A stretch of DNA of 17,608 bases from JASFRS01 sp050114795 (GTDB taxonomy: Bacteria > Pseudomonadota > Alphaproteobacteria > Sphingomonadales > CAKZYD01). The position numbers and the translations under genes were made by a program. Positions 1-6,531 of this stretch are shown here, one piece after another. The stretch covers positions 1 through 17,608 of the forward strand of contig JASFRS010000036.1 in assembly GCA_050114795.1 (NCBI GenBank), read 5' to 3'. The notes below the pieces were generated by a model. The model had not been told where the DNA came from. It made no database searches and saw only the letters and a program-made list of their open reading frames with translations. Each line of letters opens with the position of its first letter. The stretch's first letter is position 1.

Positions 1-324
1 ACTATTTCATCTCAAGTTATTAGTTTTGGGTTGGAAAATCCCCATCGCTACCGGCTATTGTGGCGGCAGGATCTGCTTGATGATGACCCGCGGTTGGAAG
101 CGGCCATGGATCGTATTTATGATCGGCTAATGGCTGTTTTGAGTGACGAAAATAATTCAATGAATGTGGGCGTTGAAAGTCAGGCCATCGCCTTATGGTC
201 CCTGGTTCATGGTTATGTATCTTTGCGCCTGGATGAAAGCCTGGTCGCAAAAGAGGACGAGCAGTCCGGCCAGCCCAGGGCCGAAGCTATTATCAATGTC
301 ATGATAGAAGGTATTGGGCGTTAA
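1..324 (+). CDS. TetR/AcrR-family transcriptional regulator, C-terminal part (5' end cut by window)
   Basis: The frame is open from the first base and ends at TAA 322-324, so only about 107 C-terminal residues are present and the DNA-binding helix-turn-helix lies outside the window. The visible part reads as an all-helical ligand-binding/dimerisation domain of the TetR 'WHG' type: an ENPHRYRLLW segment near the start and the signature W-S-L-V-H-G followed by YVSLRLDE near the end. A TTG at 31 is only an internal codon, because the frame continues upstream. The gene runs convergently into the ferritin gene, and the two stop codons share the palindrome TTAA. The ligand and target cannot be inferred. 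The family call rests on the WHG motif and helix pattern alone; confidence is good for the family, nil for the function. Confidence 0.75.
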   Translation, partial: TISSQVISFGLENPHRYRLLWRQDLLDDDPRLEAAMDRIYDRLMAVLSDENNSMNVGVESQAIALWSLVHGYVSLRLDESLVAKEDEQSGQPRAEAIINVMIEGIGR

Positions 325-632
325 TGGCTGTCCGTCGCCTCAACTTCCAACGCTGCAATGTCCCCCTCTCTGAAAAGATATTCTTTGAGTTCTTTATCGA
401 AATACTCACTGTTACGGCGGAGCCATTCTAATGCCATAGCGGCATGTTCAATCTCTTCCCGCATATTGTGAAGTAGAATGGCTTTTAAAGCTGGGTCGTC
501 ACAATCGTCTGCTCGTTGTTGATACCAGTCAACGGCTTCAAGCTCTTCCATTAAAGACGAAATAGCTTGATGCATGGCCAGCGTGTGTTTGCTCAATCGT
601 TCACGCGGTGCGTGCAATCCTTCACTGCTCAT
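321..632 (-). CDS. Encapsulin-type ferritin-like protein (EncFtn family) without targeting tail
   Basis: This 103-residue protein closely follows the Rhodospirillum rubrum encapsulated ferritin: M-E-E-L-E-A-V-D-W-Y at residues 28-37 and E-E-x-E-H-A-A-M-x-L-E-W-L-R-R-N at 59-74. The ferroxidase ligands of that family are all present (E30, E60, H63, matching E32, E62, H65), as are the entry-site acids E29 and E32 and the W36/Y37 pair. Family members dimerise to build the diiron centre, assemble as annular decamers and oxidise Fe2+, normally inside an encapsulin shell. Here the chain stops shortly after the Y-L-F-R-E-G segment, with no Gly/Leu-rich encapsulin-targeting peptide, and no shell gene is in this window. 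I chose the ATG at 632 because GGGGGA precedes it and its N-terminal length matches the family. A longer start at 659 has no ribosome site and lies about at the predicted transcription start. Confidence 0.88.
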   Translation of the reverse strand: MSSEGLHAPRERLSKHTLAMHQAISSLMEELEAVDWYQQRADDCDDPALKAILLHNMREEIEHAAMALEWLRRNSEYFDKELKEYLFREGDIAALEVEATDSH

Positions 633-661
633 AATATCCCCCGATATTTCCAGTTTCATTC

Positions 662-690
662 ATTAAATGAGGAATGGCTGTTAAAATCAA
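662..690 (-). promoter_or_regulatory. Predicted sigma70-type promoter for the ferritin gene
   Basis: On the minus strand TTGATT (685-690) and TTTAAT (662-667) are separated by exactly 17 bases, a good -35/-10 arrangement. Transcription would begin near 655, close to the upstream ATG at 659, which favours the internal ATG at 632 as the real start. I see no clear Fur, Irr or RirA-like box. Confidence 0.5.
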
Positions 691-708
691 GGCGGGCATT
701 GAAAGTGA

Positions 709-733
709 GGTGTGGGGAGCTTGTCCCCACACC
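709..733 (-). terminator. Hairpin terminator-like element after dcp
   Basis: A perfect 10-bp stem (GGTGTGGGGA / TCCCCACACC) with loop GCTTG begins 8 bases after the dcp stop codon on the minus strand. The T-tract is poor (TCACTTTC), so it may terminate weakly or protect the 3' end. It separates dcp from the ferritin promoter. Confidence 0.55.
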
Positions 734-740
734 AGGTGTT

Positions 741-2924
741 TTAGTCTTGTGCGCCAGAACCGTCGCTGGCTGCCGCAGGCACAGGAAAGCCACGGTCGCG
801 CATTAAGGGCTCGATATTGGCATCGCGACCGCGGAAAGCCCGATAGGCTTCGGCAGGGTCGATTGCATTGCGTGGCGCGAATAGGTGATCGACCAATTTT
901 TTAGCAACGCCTTCATCGTAGAAGCCGCCGGGGGCCTCCTTAAATGCCTCAGCGGCATCCGATGTTAATACATCCGCCCACATATAACCGTAATAACCTG
1001 CGCTATAGCCTTCACCTGAGAAGATATGGCCGAATTGAGTGCTGCGATGGCGCATAACGAGTTCGTCCGGCATACCAAGTTCAGCCAAGGTTTCGCGTTC
1101 AAAGGCATCCGGGTCAATGTCTGTCGGGTCTACTGTATGATAGCGCATATCAACCAGCGCACTTGCCAGATATTCAGTCGTTGCAAAGCCTTGGTTGAAG
1201 GTTTTTGCTGCTTTGATTTTAGCAACCAGGTCAGCGGGGATGGGCTCCCCGGTTTCGTGATGGACAAGATAATTGTCAATCACTTCATCCGTGAGCAGCC
1301 AGCGCTCCAGCAGTTGAGACTGGAATTCTGTGTAATCCCTAACGCCAAAGTTTAAAGAGGGGTAATTCACACGAGAGGACAGAGCATGTAGGGCATGGCC
1401 AAACTCATGAAAGAAAGTTTCCGCATCATCCCAGGAGATAAGCACAGGCTCGCCTGGTGCGCCCTTCACGAAATTTGAGTTGTTGGACGCAAGCACCGTG
1501 CGCTTTCCACGGAAAGTTTCGTGCGTGCGATAGCTGGTCGCCCAGGCGCCGGAGCGTTTGCCTTTCCGGGCGAAGGGATCCAGATACCAAAGACCTATAT
1601 GCTCGCCGCTGTCTTTGTCTGTGACTTCCCAAACTTTCACGTCTTCATGAAAGACTGGGACGGAGCCATCTTCAATGGGGGTGAAAGCAAAATTGAACAA
1701 CCGCCCGGCCACATAGAACATGGCTTCACGCAGTTTATCCATTTGGAGATATTGCTTCACCTCATCGCCTGAGAAAGCATATTTGTCCTGGCGGACTTTC
1801 TCCGCGTAATAGCGATAATCCCAGGGTGCAATTTTGATATTTGTGCCTTCTGCATCCGCTAGTGCTTGCATATCAGCGACTTCTTCGTGAACGCGGGCAA
1901 CGGCTGCGGGCCAGACGGCCTCCATTAGGGCATCTGCGCGCTCCGGAGTTTTCGCCATACGGTCAGCTAAACGCCAGGAGGCGTAATTTTTATAACCGAG
2001 TAATTTGACACGCTCATCACGCAGCTTCAGGATTTGGGCGATGATAGCGTTATTATCAAATTCATCCCCATTGTCTCCACGATTGTAATAGGTGCGCCAG
2101 ACTTTTTCTCGCAAATCACGCTCTGTGGAATACGTTAAAAAGGGAGACATGGAAGAGCGCGTGTTCGTGATGGCATATTCACCTTCATGCCCACGGGCTT
2201 TAGCAGCTGCCGCCGCTGCATTTATAAAGTTCTGGGGTAGGCCGCCAAGTTGGTCTTCATTCAGATAAAGAACGTAATTTTCTTCATCTGCGAGAACATT
2301 GTTAGCGAATTTGGTGTGTAATTTCGCAAGTTCTTCCTGAATTTCCGCATAGCGTTTTTTGGCGTCCCCTTTGAGGGTCGCACCATAATGGGCAAAGCCA
2401 TTATAGCGGGTCCAAATAAGGCGCTGTTGCTCAGGCGTGTAATCATACTGATCGCGTGTGTCATAAACGTGTTTGACGCGGTTGAATAACGCCTCATTCT
2501 GGTCAATGGCCGTAAAATAGGCTGAGATTTTCGGCGCAAATTCCGCTTGAATTTCACGGTATTCCGGGGAAGAGAGATTTGAGGACCAAAGATAATAATA
2601 AGCAAATACCCGGTCGAGGTCCCGTCCTACATCTTCAAAAGCGGCAATAGTGTTTTCAAAGCTGGGTTCTTCGCTTGAAGCAGTAATGACGTCAATTTCT
2701 TCAAGCTGCTTTGCCATGCCCCATTCGAGCGCTTCCTTCAAATCATCCAGATTCATTTTATCAAATGCGGGTACGCCGCCAAACGGCCCGCCCCAGGGTT
2801 GAAGGAGCGCATTATTCTCGACGGTTTCCATCGACATATCCGAAGCTTCTGTTGTGGTCATTGGTGCAAGCGTCGCCATTAAGAATGCGCTGGCTAATAA
2901 GAGTTGTTTCACTTTTGCCCCCAT
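741..2924 (-). CDS. dcp: M3-family zinc metallopeptidase, peptidyl-dipeptidase Dcp, with signal peptide
   Basis: The 727-residue protein has the M3 (thimet oligopeptidase) zinc motif H506-E-F-G-H510 within FFHEFGHALH, and a third ligand candidate E533 in DYTEFQSQ. The C-terminal HIFSGEGYSAGYYGYMWADV segment is typical of Dcp and forms the substrate-binding Tyr/Gly loop. Dcp enzymes remove C-terminal dipeptides from short peptides and so help recycle peptides. An N-terminal hydrophobic stretch (KQLLLASAFLMATLAP, then TTTEA) reads as a Sec signal peptide, so the enzyme probably works in the periplasm, unlike the cytoplasmic 681-residue E. coli enzyme. The ATG at 2924 lacks a clear ribosome site. 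A GTG four codons in (2912), preceded by GGGGG and giving M-K-Q-L-L-L, is a credible alternative start. The gene stands alone between two hairpins. Confidence 0.88.
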   Translation of the reverse strand: MGAKVKQLLLASAFLMATLAPMTTTEASDMSMETVENNALLQPWGGPFGGVPAFDKMNLDDLKEALEWGMAKQLEEIDVITASSEEPSFENTIAAFEDVGRDLDRVFAYYYLWSSNLSSPEYREIQAEFAPKISAYFTAIDQNEALFNRVKHVYDTRDQYDYTPEQQRLIWTRYNGFAHYGATLKGDAKKRYAEIQEELAKLHTKFANNVLADEENYVLYLNEDQLGGLPQNFINAAAAAAKARGHEGEYAITNTRSSMSPFLTYSTERDLREKVWRTYYNRGDNGDEFDNNAIIAQILKLRDERVKLLGYKNYASWRLADRMAKTPERADALMEAVWPAAVARVHEEVADMQALADAEGTNIKIAPWDYRYYAEKVRQDKYAFSGDEVKQYLQMDKLREAMFYVAGRLFNFAFTPIEDGSVPVFHEDVKVWEVTDKDSGEHIGLWYLDPFARKGKRSGAWATSYRTHETFRGKRTVLASNNSNFVKGAPGEPVLISWDDAETFFHEFGHALHALSSRVNYPSLNFGVRDYTEFQSQLLERWLLTDEVIDNYLVHHETGEPIPADLVAKIKAAKTFNQGFATTEYLASALVDMRYHTVDPTDIDPDAFERETLAELGMPDELVMRHRSTQFGHIFSGEGYSAGYYGYMWADVLTSDAAEAFKEAPGGFYDEGVAKKLVDHLFAPRNAIDPAEAYRAFRGRDANIEPLMRDRGFPVPAAASDGSGAQD

Positions 2925-2994
2925 GAAGATGCAATAAAGAGGGCGAGCTTAGAAAACTGCGCGTAAAGCTTCAAGCCTCAAAAAGGTGAAGCGG

Positions 2995-3031
2995 GCGCCT
3001 CTTGCGGCAAAGTCAATTCGCCGCAAGGCGC
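2995..3031 (-). terminator. Hairpin spanning the stop codon of the TIP30-like gene
   Basis: CTTGCGGC (3001-3008) and GCCGCAAG (3020-3027) form an 8-bp stem with an 11-base loop that contains the stop codon. The stem extends across a 2-base bulge by GGCGC/GCGCC pairs. On the minus strand a T5 run follows only about 10-15 bases later, so it is a weak terminator or a 3'-end stabilising structure. Confidence 0.45.
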
Positions 3032-3735
3032 AAAATCTCTGTATTGTGATAAATATTGGTAGTGCCGACTTCCGGCCTTTCATTTTGAATGATTTTTGCG
3101 ATGGCATTAGCCACCTTGTTACTCTCAATAGCGCGGTAGCGGCTGGGAAGAAGAGGGGCGATGAGGGGCAGAACTGTTGCGCCGAAGCTTTCTCCGGGTC
3201 GACTCTCTGTTCTTTGACCTAGAAGAAGACCCGGGCGAATAATGTCTAAATGCGCAAACCCCAGTCCTCCAAGGTGGGATTCAACCTCACCTTTCACACG
3301 CAAATAGAAATTGGACGTATTACGGTTTGCAGATACGGAAGACACGGTGATCATCTGCCGGGCATTGGTTTCTTTTCCGGCTTTTGCGAAGGCAAATACA
3401 TAATCATGATCAACCCGATAAAATGCTTCTTTTGAGCCAGCGGTTTTCAGCGTTGTGCCTAGGGTACTGATGACCACATCTGGTTTCGGCAGAACCGGAA
3501 GGGATGAAGCGCCATGTCTGACCAGGTCTTCAAAGTCGATTTCAAATTCGCTTAGTCTTGAGCCGCCCATGCCGGAAGGGCGTCTTAACAGGCTAACGAC
3601 ATGATGGCCCTGAGCGCATAAGCGAAGGATGAGCTGACGCCCGACAAGTCCTGTGCCGCCTGCGATCCAGATGGTTTTATGTTTTATTGTATTTCTGTCC
3701 ATTATGTCTGACGCACCCGTTAAAAGTCGCGTCAT
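3013..3735 (-). CDS. NAD(P)-binding atypical SDR, TIP30/HTATIP2-like oxidoreductase
   Basis: The N-terminal Rossmann motif is TIWIAGGTGLVGRQL. It is followed by a VVSLLRR strand end (consistent with NADP preference), DVVISTLGTT, and MITVSSVSA before Y-L-R-V-K, the YxxxK catalytic pair of SDR proteins. The later IRPGLLLGQR and the C-terminal segment PLLPSRYRAIESNKVANAI are as in the HTATIP2/TIP30-like group of atypical SDRs, often labelled nucleoside-diphosphate-sugar epimerase. The length of 229-240 residues is usual for that group. The substrate is unknown. Two ATG starts are possible: 3735 overlaps the upstream small gene by 59 bases, and 3702 by 26; neither has a good Shine-Dalgarno sequence. 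The shorter form (MDRNTIKHKTIWIAGG) fits the family better. It probably shares a transcript with the preceding small gene. Confidence 0.75.
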   Translation of the reverse strand: MTRLLTGASDIMDRNTIKHKTIWIAGGTGLVGRQLILRLCAQGHHVVSLLRRPSGMGGSRLSEFEIDFEDLVRHGASSLPVLPKPDVVISTLGTTLKTAGSKEAFYRVDHDYVFAFAKAGKETNARQMITVSSVSANRNTSNFYLRVKGEVESHLGGLGFAHLDIIRPGLLLGQRTESRPGESFGATVLPLIAPLLPSRYRAIESNKVANAIAKIIQNERPEVGTTNIYHNTEILRLAAN

Positions 3736-3955
3736 TCTGCCATGGGACTTTGTGATTCAGCAATGAAATCGTTTTATAGTTGCGATCCTGCACTTCAAAG
3801 GTTGCATCCTGTCCCAGACATTGTTTGCGTCTTGCTAGTAATACAGCGAGTTTTATAGCGGAAACGCGCTGCTTAGCGCTGGCAATTCTTCGGCCTGAAA
3901 GATGGATGCTCCACCTTTTATCTTCATATTGGACGCGATACACAAATCTACTCAT
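3677..3955 (-). CDS. Small DUF2188-like hypothetical protein
   Basis: This is a 92-residue basic protein read from ATG 3955. Its first two thirds follow the layout of DUF2188-type small domains: a strand FVYRVQYEDKRWSIHLSG, then a helix rich in Ala/Lys/Arg (SAKQRVSAIKLAVLLARRKQ) and a strand ATFEVQDRNYKTISL. Such proteins carry one beta-alpha-beta unit of unknown function. The last 25 residues look unstructured and overlap the start of the TIP30-like gene. The open frame extends back to a TTG at 4000, but the ATG matches the domain start. No strong ribosome site is visible in front of the ATG, which lowers confidence. No catalytic motif is visible and I assign no function. Confidence 0.45.
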   Translation of the reverse strand: MSRFVYRVQYEDKRWSIHLSGRRIASAKQRVSAIKLAVLLARRKQCLGQDATFEVQDRNYKTISLLNHKVPWQNDATFNGCVRHNGQKYNKT

Positions 3956-4055
3956 GGTTGAGGTCACTGTGATTGGGGGACGGTGTTTAGAATAAGGCAA
4001 AATTGCTATTCACGGTTGAAACAAAGCCCTGTCATTCCGTGACAAATTTATGCCT

Positions 4056-4102
4056 AAAAATAAAAACCGGCGACACCATTAGGGGGGCTAGGTGTCGCCG
4101 GT
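4056..4102 (-). terminator. Strong intrinsic terminator
   Basis: A perfect 12-bp GC-rich stem (ACCGGCGACACC 4066-4077 / GGTGTCGCCGGT 4091-4102) is followed on the minus strand by TTTTTATTTTT (4066-4056). The orientation is unambiguous: the A/T tract lies on only one side. The 13-base loop reads TAGCCCCCCTAAT on the minus strand, and three further pairs (TAG/CTA) could close it to a C5 tip. It ends the transcript of the 65-residue membrane protein. Confidence 0.88.
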
Positions 4103-4137
4103 ATTGCACCAGTTTCTAAGAGGAGGACACTGGTGCA
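4056..4137 (-). ncRNA. Candidate 3'-UTR-derived sRNA with anti-Shine-Dalgarno hairpin loops (CcsR/cuckoo-like)
   Basis: Nineteen bases after the stop of the 65-residue gene, two hairpins stand almost back to back. The first has a perfect 9-bp stem (TGCACCAGT / ACTGGTGCA) and a 15-base loop that reads GTCCTCCTCTTAGAA on the minus strand. The second is the terminator hairpin with a CCCCCC loop, only 2 bases away. A further CCCCC lies unpaired just before the first stem. CCTCCTC copies the anti-Shine-Dalgarno end of 16S rRNA, so the loops could pair with ribosome sites of mRNAs. Alphaproteobacterial CcsR and related 'cuckoo' RNAs are hairpins with CUCCUCCC loops processed from the 3' end of a small-protein mRNA; the arrangement here is parallel. 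Function is inferred from structure only, and the small protein here is not recognisably the DUF1127 type found with CcsR. Confidence 0.5.
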
Positions 4138-4156
4138 TTGGGGGTTCGTCAATTAA

Positions 4157-4354
4157 CTATGTAAGTGCAAAAAACAGCAAGGCACCAATGCTCATGACGG
4201 CCAGCTTCAAGATATTGTTTTTTATGAAGTTTTTAGCCCCATTCACTTGTTTTGAAGCAGCTTGAAACTGGGCAATATTTTGCGCGCGAAGGCGGCCAAG
4301 AGTAATGACCTCTTCTTGTTTTAAGCCTAGCTCCAATGTCGAATGCGTTGCCAT
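4157..4354 (-). CDS. Small single-pass membrane protein of unknown function (65 aa)
   Basis: The 65-residue frame has a polar, Gln/Ala-rich N-terminal region (about residues 10-45, able to form an amphipathic helix) and a hydrophobic C-terminal segment ILKLAVMSIGALLFFALT at about 48-65, so it would be a tail-anchored inner-membrane protein. A weak GGA lies about 8 bases before the ATG. I do not recognise the family; it is not an evident DUF1127 protein. Support for translation comes from the sensible topology and from the well-formed transcript end 19 bases after the stop. A second frame starting 16 bases upstream (MDAEHGN...) has no domain character. The gene and the following hairpins probably form one transcription unit. 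Confidence 0.5.
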   Translation of the reverse strand: MATHSTLELGLKQEEVITLGRLRAQNIAQFQAASKQVNGAKNFIKNNILKLAVMSIGALLFFALT

Positions 4355-4381
4355 GTTCTGCGTCCATAATTACATTCCGCG

Positions 4382-4409
4382 AGTTATATAGACGCGAAAA
4401 TCTATAACT
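4382..4409. promoter_or_regulatory. AT-rich dyad upstream of the 65-aa membrane protein gene
   Basis: AGTTATATAGA and TCTATAACT form an imperfect inverted repeat (one 2-base bulge) around CGCGAAAA, about 30-55 bases upstream of the start codon, where a promoter should lie. TATAGA and TATATA strings on the minus strand could serve as -10 elements, but no convincing -35 partner is seen. It could be an operator or a 5' UTR hairpin. Confidence 0.3.
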
Positions 4410-4467
4410 GCATTGCAACTTTGTTCACTGAAGCGAGAGCGAGTGTGTCATTTTCGTGATGAGGGGT

Positions 4468-4498
4468 GTCTACGGGTCAGAATTTGAGACCCGTAGAC
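4468..4498 (-). terminator. Hairpin after the diiron protein gene
   Basis: A perfect 11-bp stem (GTCTACGGGTC / GACCCGTAGAC) with a 9-base loop starts 11 bases after the stop codon at 4509. No T-tract follows on the minus strand, so it may be a Rho-assisted or 3'-protective structure and not a classical intrinsic terminator. Confidence 0.55.
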
Positions 4499-4508
4499 GA
4501 ATTTGAAT

Positions 4509-5597
4509 TTATTCGGCAGCGTCGATTTGACGGCCTTTATCGATGATTTCATCCAGATGGGATGCCCGTGCGTCATAGTCGCGGGCAACTTGATCATCAT
4601 TGGCTTGTAAGGCGTCCACATCCACACTGGCATAGGCCATAACGCCCATATCTTCATAAGCTTTTGTGACTTTAGGGCCCCATAGTCCGATGTCTTTTAC
4701 AATAGGAACAATGCGGCTGAAGAGATGGTTGCGGAACATCTGCATGACTTCGGATTGAGCGATGTGATCTTTCCACTCCTCATCTGGAATACCAAAATTC
4801 TCCCAAACTTCTGATGCTGAGAACCGGTCACGCATGTGATAGCAGGCTTCAACAAGAAACTCTTCGCGTTCAGCGCGTTCACTATCACTCAACTGCGGAT
4901 AATATTCGCGTAGCGCCAAGCGCCCGAAAGCCACGTGACGGGCTTCATCCTGCATGACATAAGCATTGACTTGGGCCGCCAGTGGGTTTTGTGCATGGTC
5001 ACGAATGCCGGTAAAAGCGGCAAGGGCCAGGCCCTCAATCACCACCTGCATGCCCAGATAAGTCATGTCCCAGCGCTTATCTTGCAAAACTTGCTCAAGC
5101 AAAGTCGCTAAGGGTCCGGTGATGGGATAGGAGACTTGGAATTTCTCAAGCAGTTTTTTATAGGCTTCCACATGGCGGGCTTCATCAATCACCTGAGTTG
5201 AAGCATAGAATTTGGCCTCTAAATCCGGGACATTCTGCACGATTTTGGCGGCGCACAGCAAGGCACCCTGTTCGCCATGCAGGAATTGAGAATTGGACCA
5301 GGCTTGGTGATGACGGCGCAGCTCCGCTTTTTCCTTAGGCGACATCTTGTTGTAATAAGGTGTGCCGAAAAGAGGGAATAATTCCTCAGGCAATTGCTGC
5401 GGATTCTCAGGGTCTAACTCCTGATTCCAATCAATGCGGTGTTCTGCATCCCACTGCTGCTTTTTCCCTTTGGAATAAAGGGCAAGTAGGTCTTTGCGCT
5501 CATCACTATATTCCCAATTGAAAATGGCTGTAATGTTTTCATCAACGTGCCACTCGTCTTCTTTGGGCATCTGCGCATATAAATCTTTCAAGGCCAT
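4509..5597 (-). CDS. Ferritin-like diiron-carboxylate protein (R2/AurF-like fold)
   Basis: The protein is 362 residues from ATG 5597. Numbered from the in-frame TTG at 5612, the diiron ligands are E114 (HGEQGA), E144 and H147 (DEARHVEAY), E193 (VIEGLALAAF), and E223 and H226 (DEARHVAFG). The symmetrical spacing, Glu then 30 residues to E-x-x-H, twice, is that of the ferritin-like superfamily containing ribonucleotide reductase R2, R2lox and the AurF N-oxygenases. Such proteins activate O2 at a diiron site to oxidise substrates. No ferritin iron-storage features are seen, and no radical-bearing R2 context or R1 gene is present, so the substrate is unknown. GGGGAG lies 7 bases before ATG 5597, inside a small palindrome (TTGGGGAGCCCCAA) that could modulate initiation. 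The start is 17 bases after the MerR stop, which indicates one operon and suggests MerR controls it. Confidence 0.8.
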   Translation of the reverse strand: MALKDLYAQMPKEDEWHVDENITAIFNWEYSDERKDLLALYSKGKKQQWDAEHRIDWNQELDPENPQQLPEELFPLFGTPYYNKMSPKEKAELRRHHQAWSNSQFLHGEQGALLCAAKIVQNVPDLEAKFYASTQVIDEARHVEAYKKLLEKFQVSYPITGPLATLLEQVLQDKRWDMTYLGMQVVIEGLALAAFTGIRDHAQNPLAAQVNAYVMQDEARHVAFGRLALREYYPQLSDSERAEREEFLVEACYHMRDRFSASEVWENFGIPDEEWKDHIAQSEVMQMFRNHLFSRIVPIVKDIGLWGPKVTKAYEDMGVMAYASVDVDALQANDDQVARDYDARASHLDEIIDKGRQIDAAE

Positions 5598-5614
5598 ATT
5601 GGGGCTCCCCAAGG

Positions 5615-6367
5615 TTACTTCAATTGGACTTTTATTATTTTATTGTCCGGTTGCTCTTTACTGGTTTTTGGCGCGTTTAGCGCCCGGAGTTCACGTAAAA
5701 TCAATTTGGTACGGAGGTGGCCTATGACTTCATTTACCAAGGTCACACCGCGTTCTCCGATAAGTGCGGCATCTTCTGTGGATAATTTGTCGGCTAAATG
5801 CTGGTAGAACATTTTGACCTCGGCCTTTGTTAGCCACTCCACAAATTCCACATAAATCCGGGCTGTTTCAGCCGTAAAGCCGCGTTCTTCAGTAAAACCG
5901 ACTGTATTCAATTGCGCCCAGACGCGGGTGATGGAGGCATCAATGGACCTCACATAAGGTTCAGCCTTATCCCGCTGGATGGTGATCATCCCTATGGTTT
6001 CAAGGCCTTCGATCTGGTTGTCACTTAAGCCGGATTCACTTTGTAACTTTGCCAAGGGAACTTCATCGGCTTCCTGCATCCCAACTCCCAACTTATCTTG
6101 GAGCAGCCGGTCTAGTGCAGGAAAAGCCTGGGCATCAATAGCAGCCGCACCTTCATCCGCGGACAAAAGCGCTTTTATAACGGAGAGCGGGAGAAAGCGT
6201 TCTTCCTGAAGGCGCTTTATGGCCTTCAAACGAATGACATGTGCATCACTATAGCGCGCGACATTGCGTTTTGGTCGGTCAGGTTCGGGAAGCAGGCCTT
6301 CGCGAATATAAAAGCGAATTGCTTCACGACCAACACCGGTTCTCTCTTCCAGCTCTTTCATCTTCAT
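5615..6367 (-). CDS. MerR-family transcriptional regulator
   Basis: The N-terminus MKMKELEERTGVGREAIRFYIREGLLPEPDR is a canonical MerR winged helix-turn-helix (about residues 1-70, including ARYSDAHVIRLKAIKRLQ). About 180 further residues form a long helical C-terminal part without the Cys metal-binding pattern of MerR/CueR/ZntR, so an organic or redox signal is more likely than a metal. The total of 250 residues is longer than classical metal sensors (about 130-150). The ATG at 6367 is preceded by AGGGA nine bases away. It is the first gene of a two-gene minus-strand operon with the diiron protein and is divergent from the TauE/SafE operon. Three inverted repeats in the shared 248-bp intergenic region are candidate operators, but which protein binds them is unknown. 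Confidence 0.85.
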   Translation of the reverse strand: MKMKELEERTGVGREAIRFYIREGLLPEPDRPKRNVARYSDAHVIRLKAIKRLQEERFLPLSVIKALLSADEGAAAIDAQAFPALDRLLQDKLGVGMQEADEVPLAKLQSESGLSDNQIEGLETIGMITIQRDKAEPYVRSIDASITRVWAQLNTVGFTEERGFTAETARIYVEFVEWLTKAEVKMFYQHLADKLSTEDAALIGERGVTLVNEVIGHLRTKLILRELRALNAPKTSKEQPDNKIIKVQLK

Positions 6368-6455
6368 TGAGCAAATTCCCTCAGTGCTAGATTAATATAC
6401 TGGATTTTACGGAGTGTTACTACGCAAAATAACGTCTAACAGTTCTAAAAGCTGT

Positions 6456-6479
6456 GTATATGGAGGTAAATCCATATAC
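6456..6479. promoter_or_regulatory. Perfect operator-like inverted repeat in the MerR/TauE divergent region
   Basis: GTATATGGA and TCCATATAC, perfect 9-base arms around the 6-base spacer GGTAAA, lie 89 bases upstream of the MerR start and 137 upstream of the permease start. It is the most regular of three dyads in the 248-base gap 6368-6615. Size and spacing suit a dimeric regulator. I find no confident sigma70 promoter for either side. Confidence 0.45.
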
Positions 6480-6482
6480 TTC

Positions 6483-6512
6483 TTCCAATATTCGGCGTTA
6501 ATATGATTGGAA
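6483..6512. promoter_or_regulatory. Second inverted repeat in the divergent region
   Basis: TTCCAAT and ATTGGAA are 7-base perfect arms with 16 bases between them, starting 4 bases after the first dyad. The inner bases AATATT...TAATAT extend the symmetry imperfectly. Confidence 0.35.
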
Positions 6513-6531
6513 ATAACTGATCCGAGGCGTT

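Noticed and set aside
633..659. Longer start (ATG 659) for the ferritin gene
   Set aside because: It lacks a ribosome site, lies about at the predicted transcription start, and adds residues absent from the EncFtn family; ATG 632 has GGGGGA upstream.
2261..2605. Long alternative frame on the minus strand inside dcp
   Set aside because: It overlaps a fully supported M3 peptidase frame and its translation has no domain character.
4120..4158. Plus-strand GAGGAGG followed by GTG and a 7-codon frame (MHWGFVN), a possible leader peptide
   Set aside because: The purine run is the complement of the C-rich hairpin loop on the minus strand, the T-tract fixes transcription as minus, and no plus-strand gene follows.
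5598..5612. TTG start for the diiron protein
   Set aside because: The ATG 15 bases later has a well-placed GGGGAG; the extra MGSPN is the translated ribosome site.
6370..6440. MerR-type promoter with a 19-20 base spacer and dyad before the MerR gene
   Set aside because: The only -35/-10 pair found (TTGCGT and TATATT) is 22 bases apart and no dyad sits between them.
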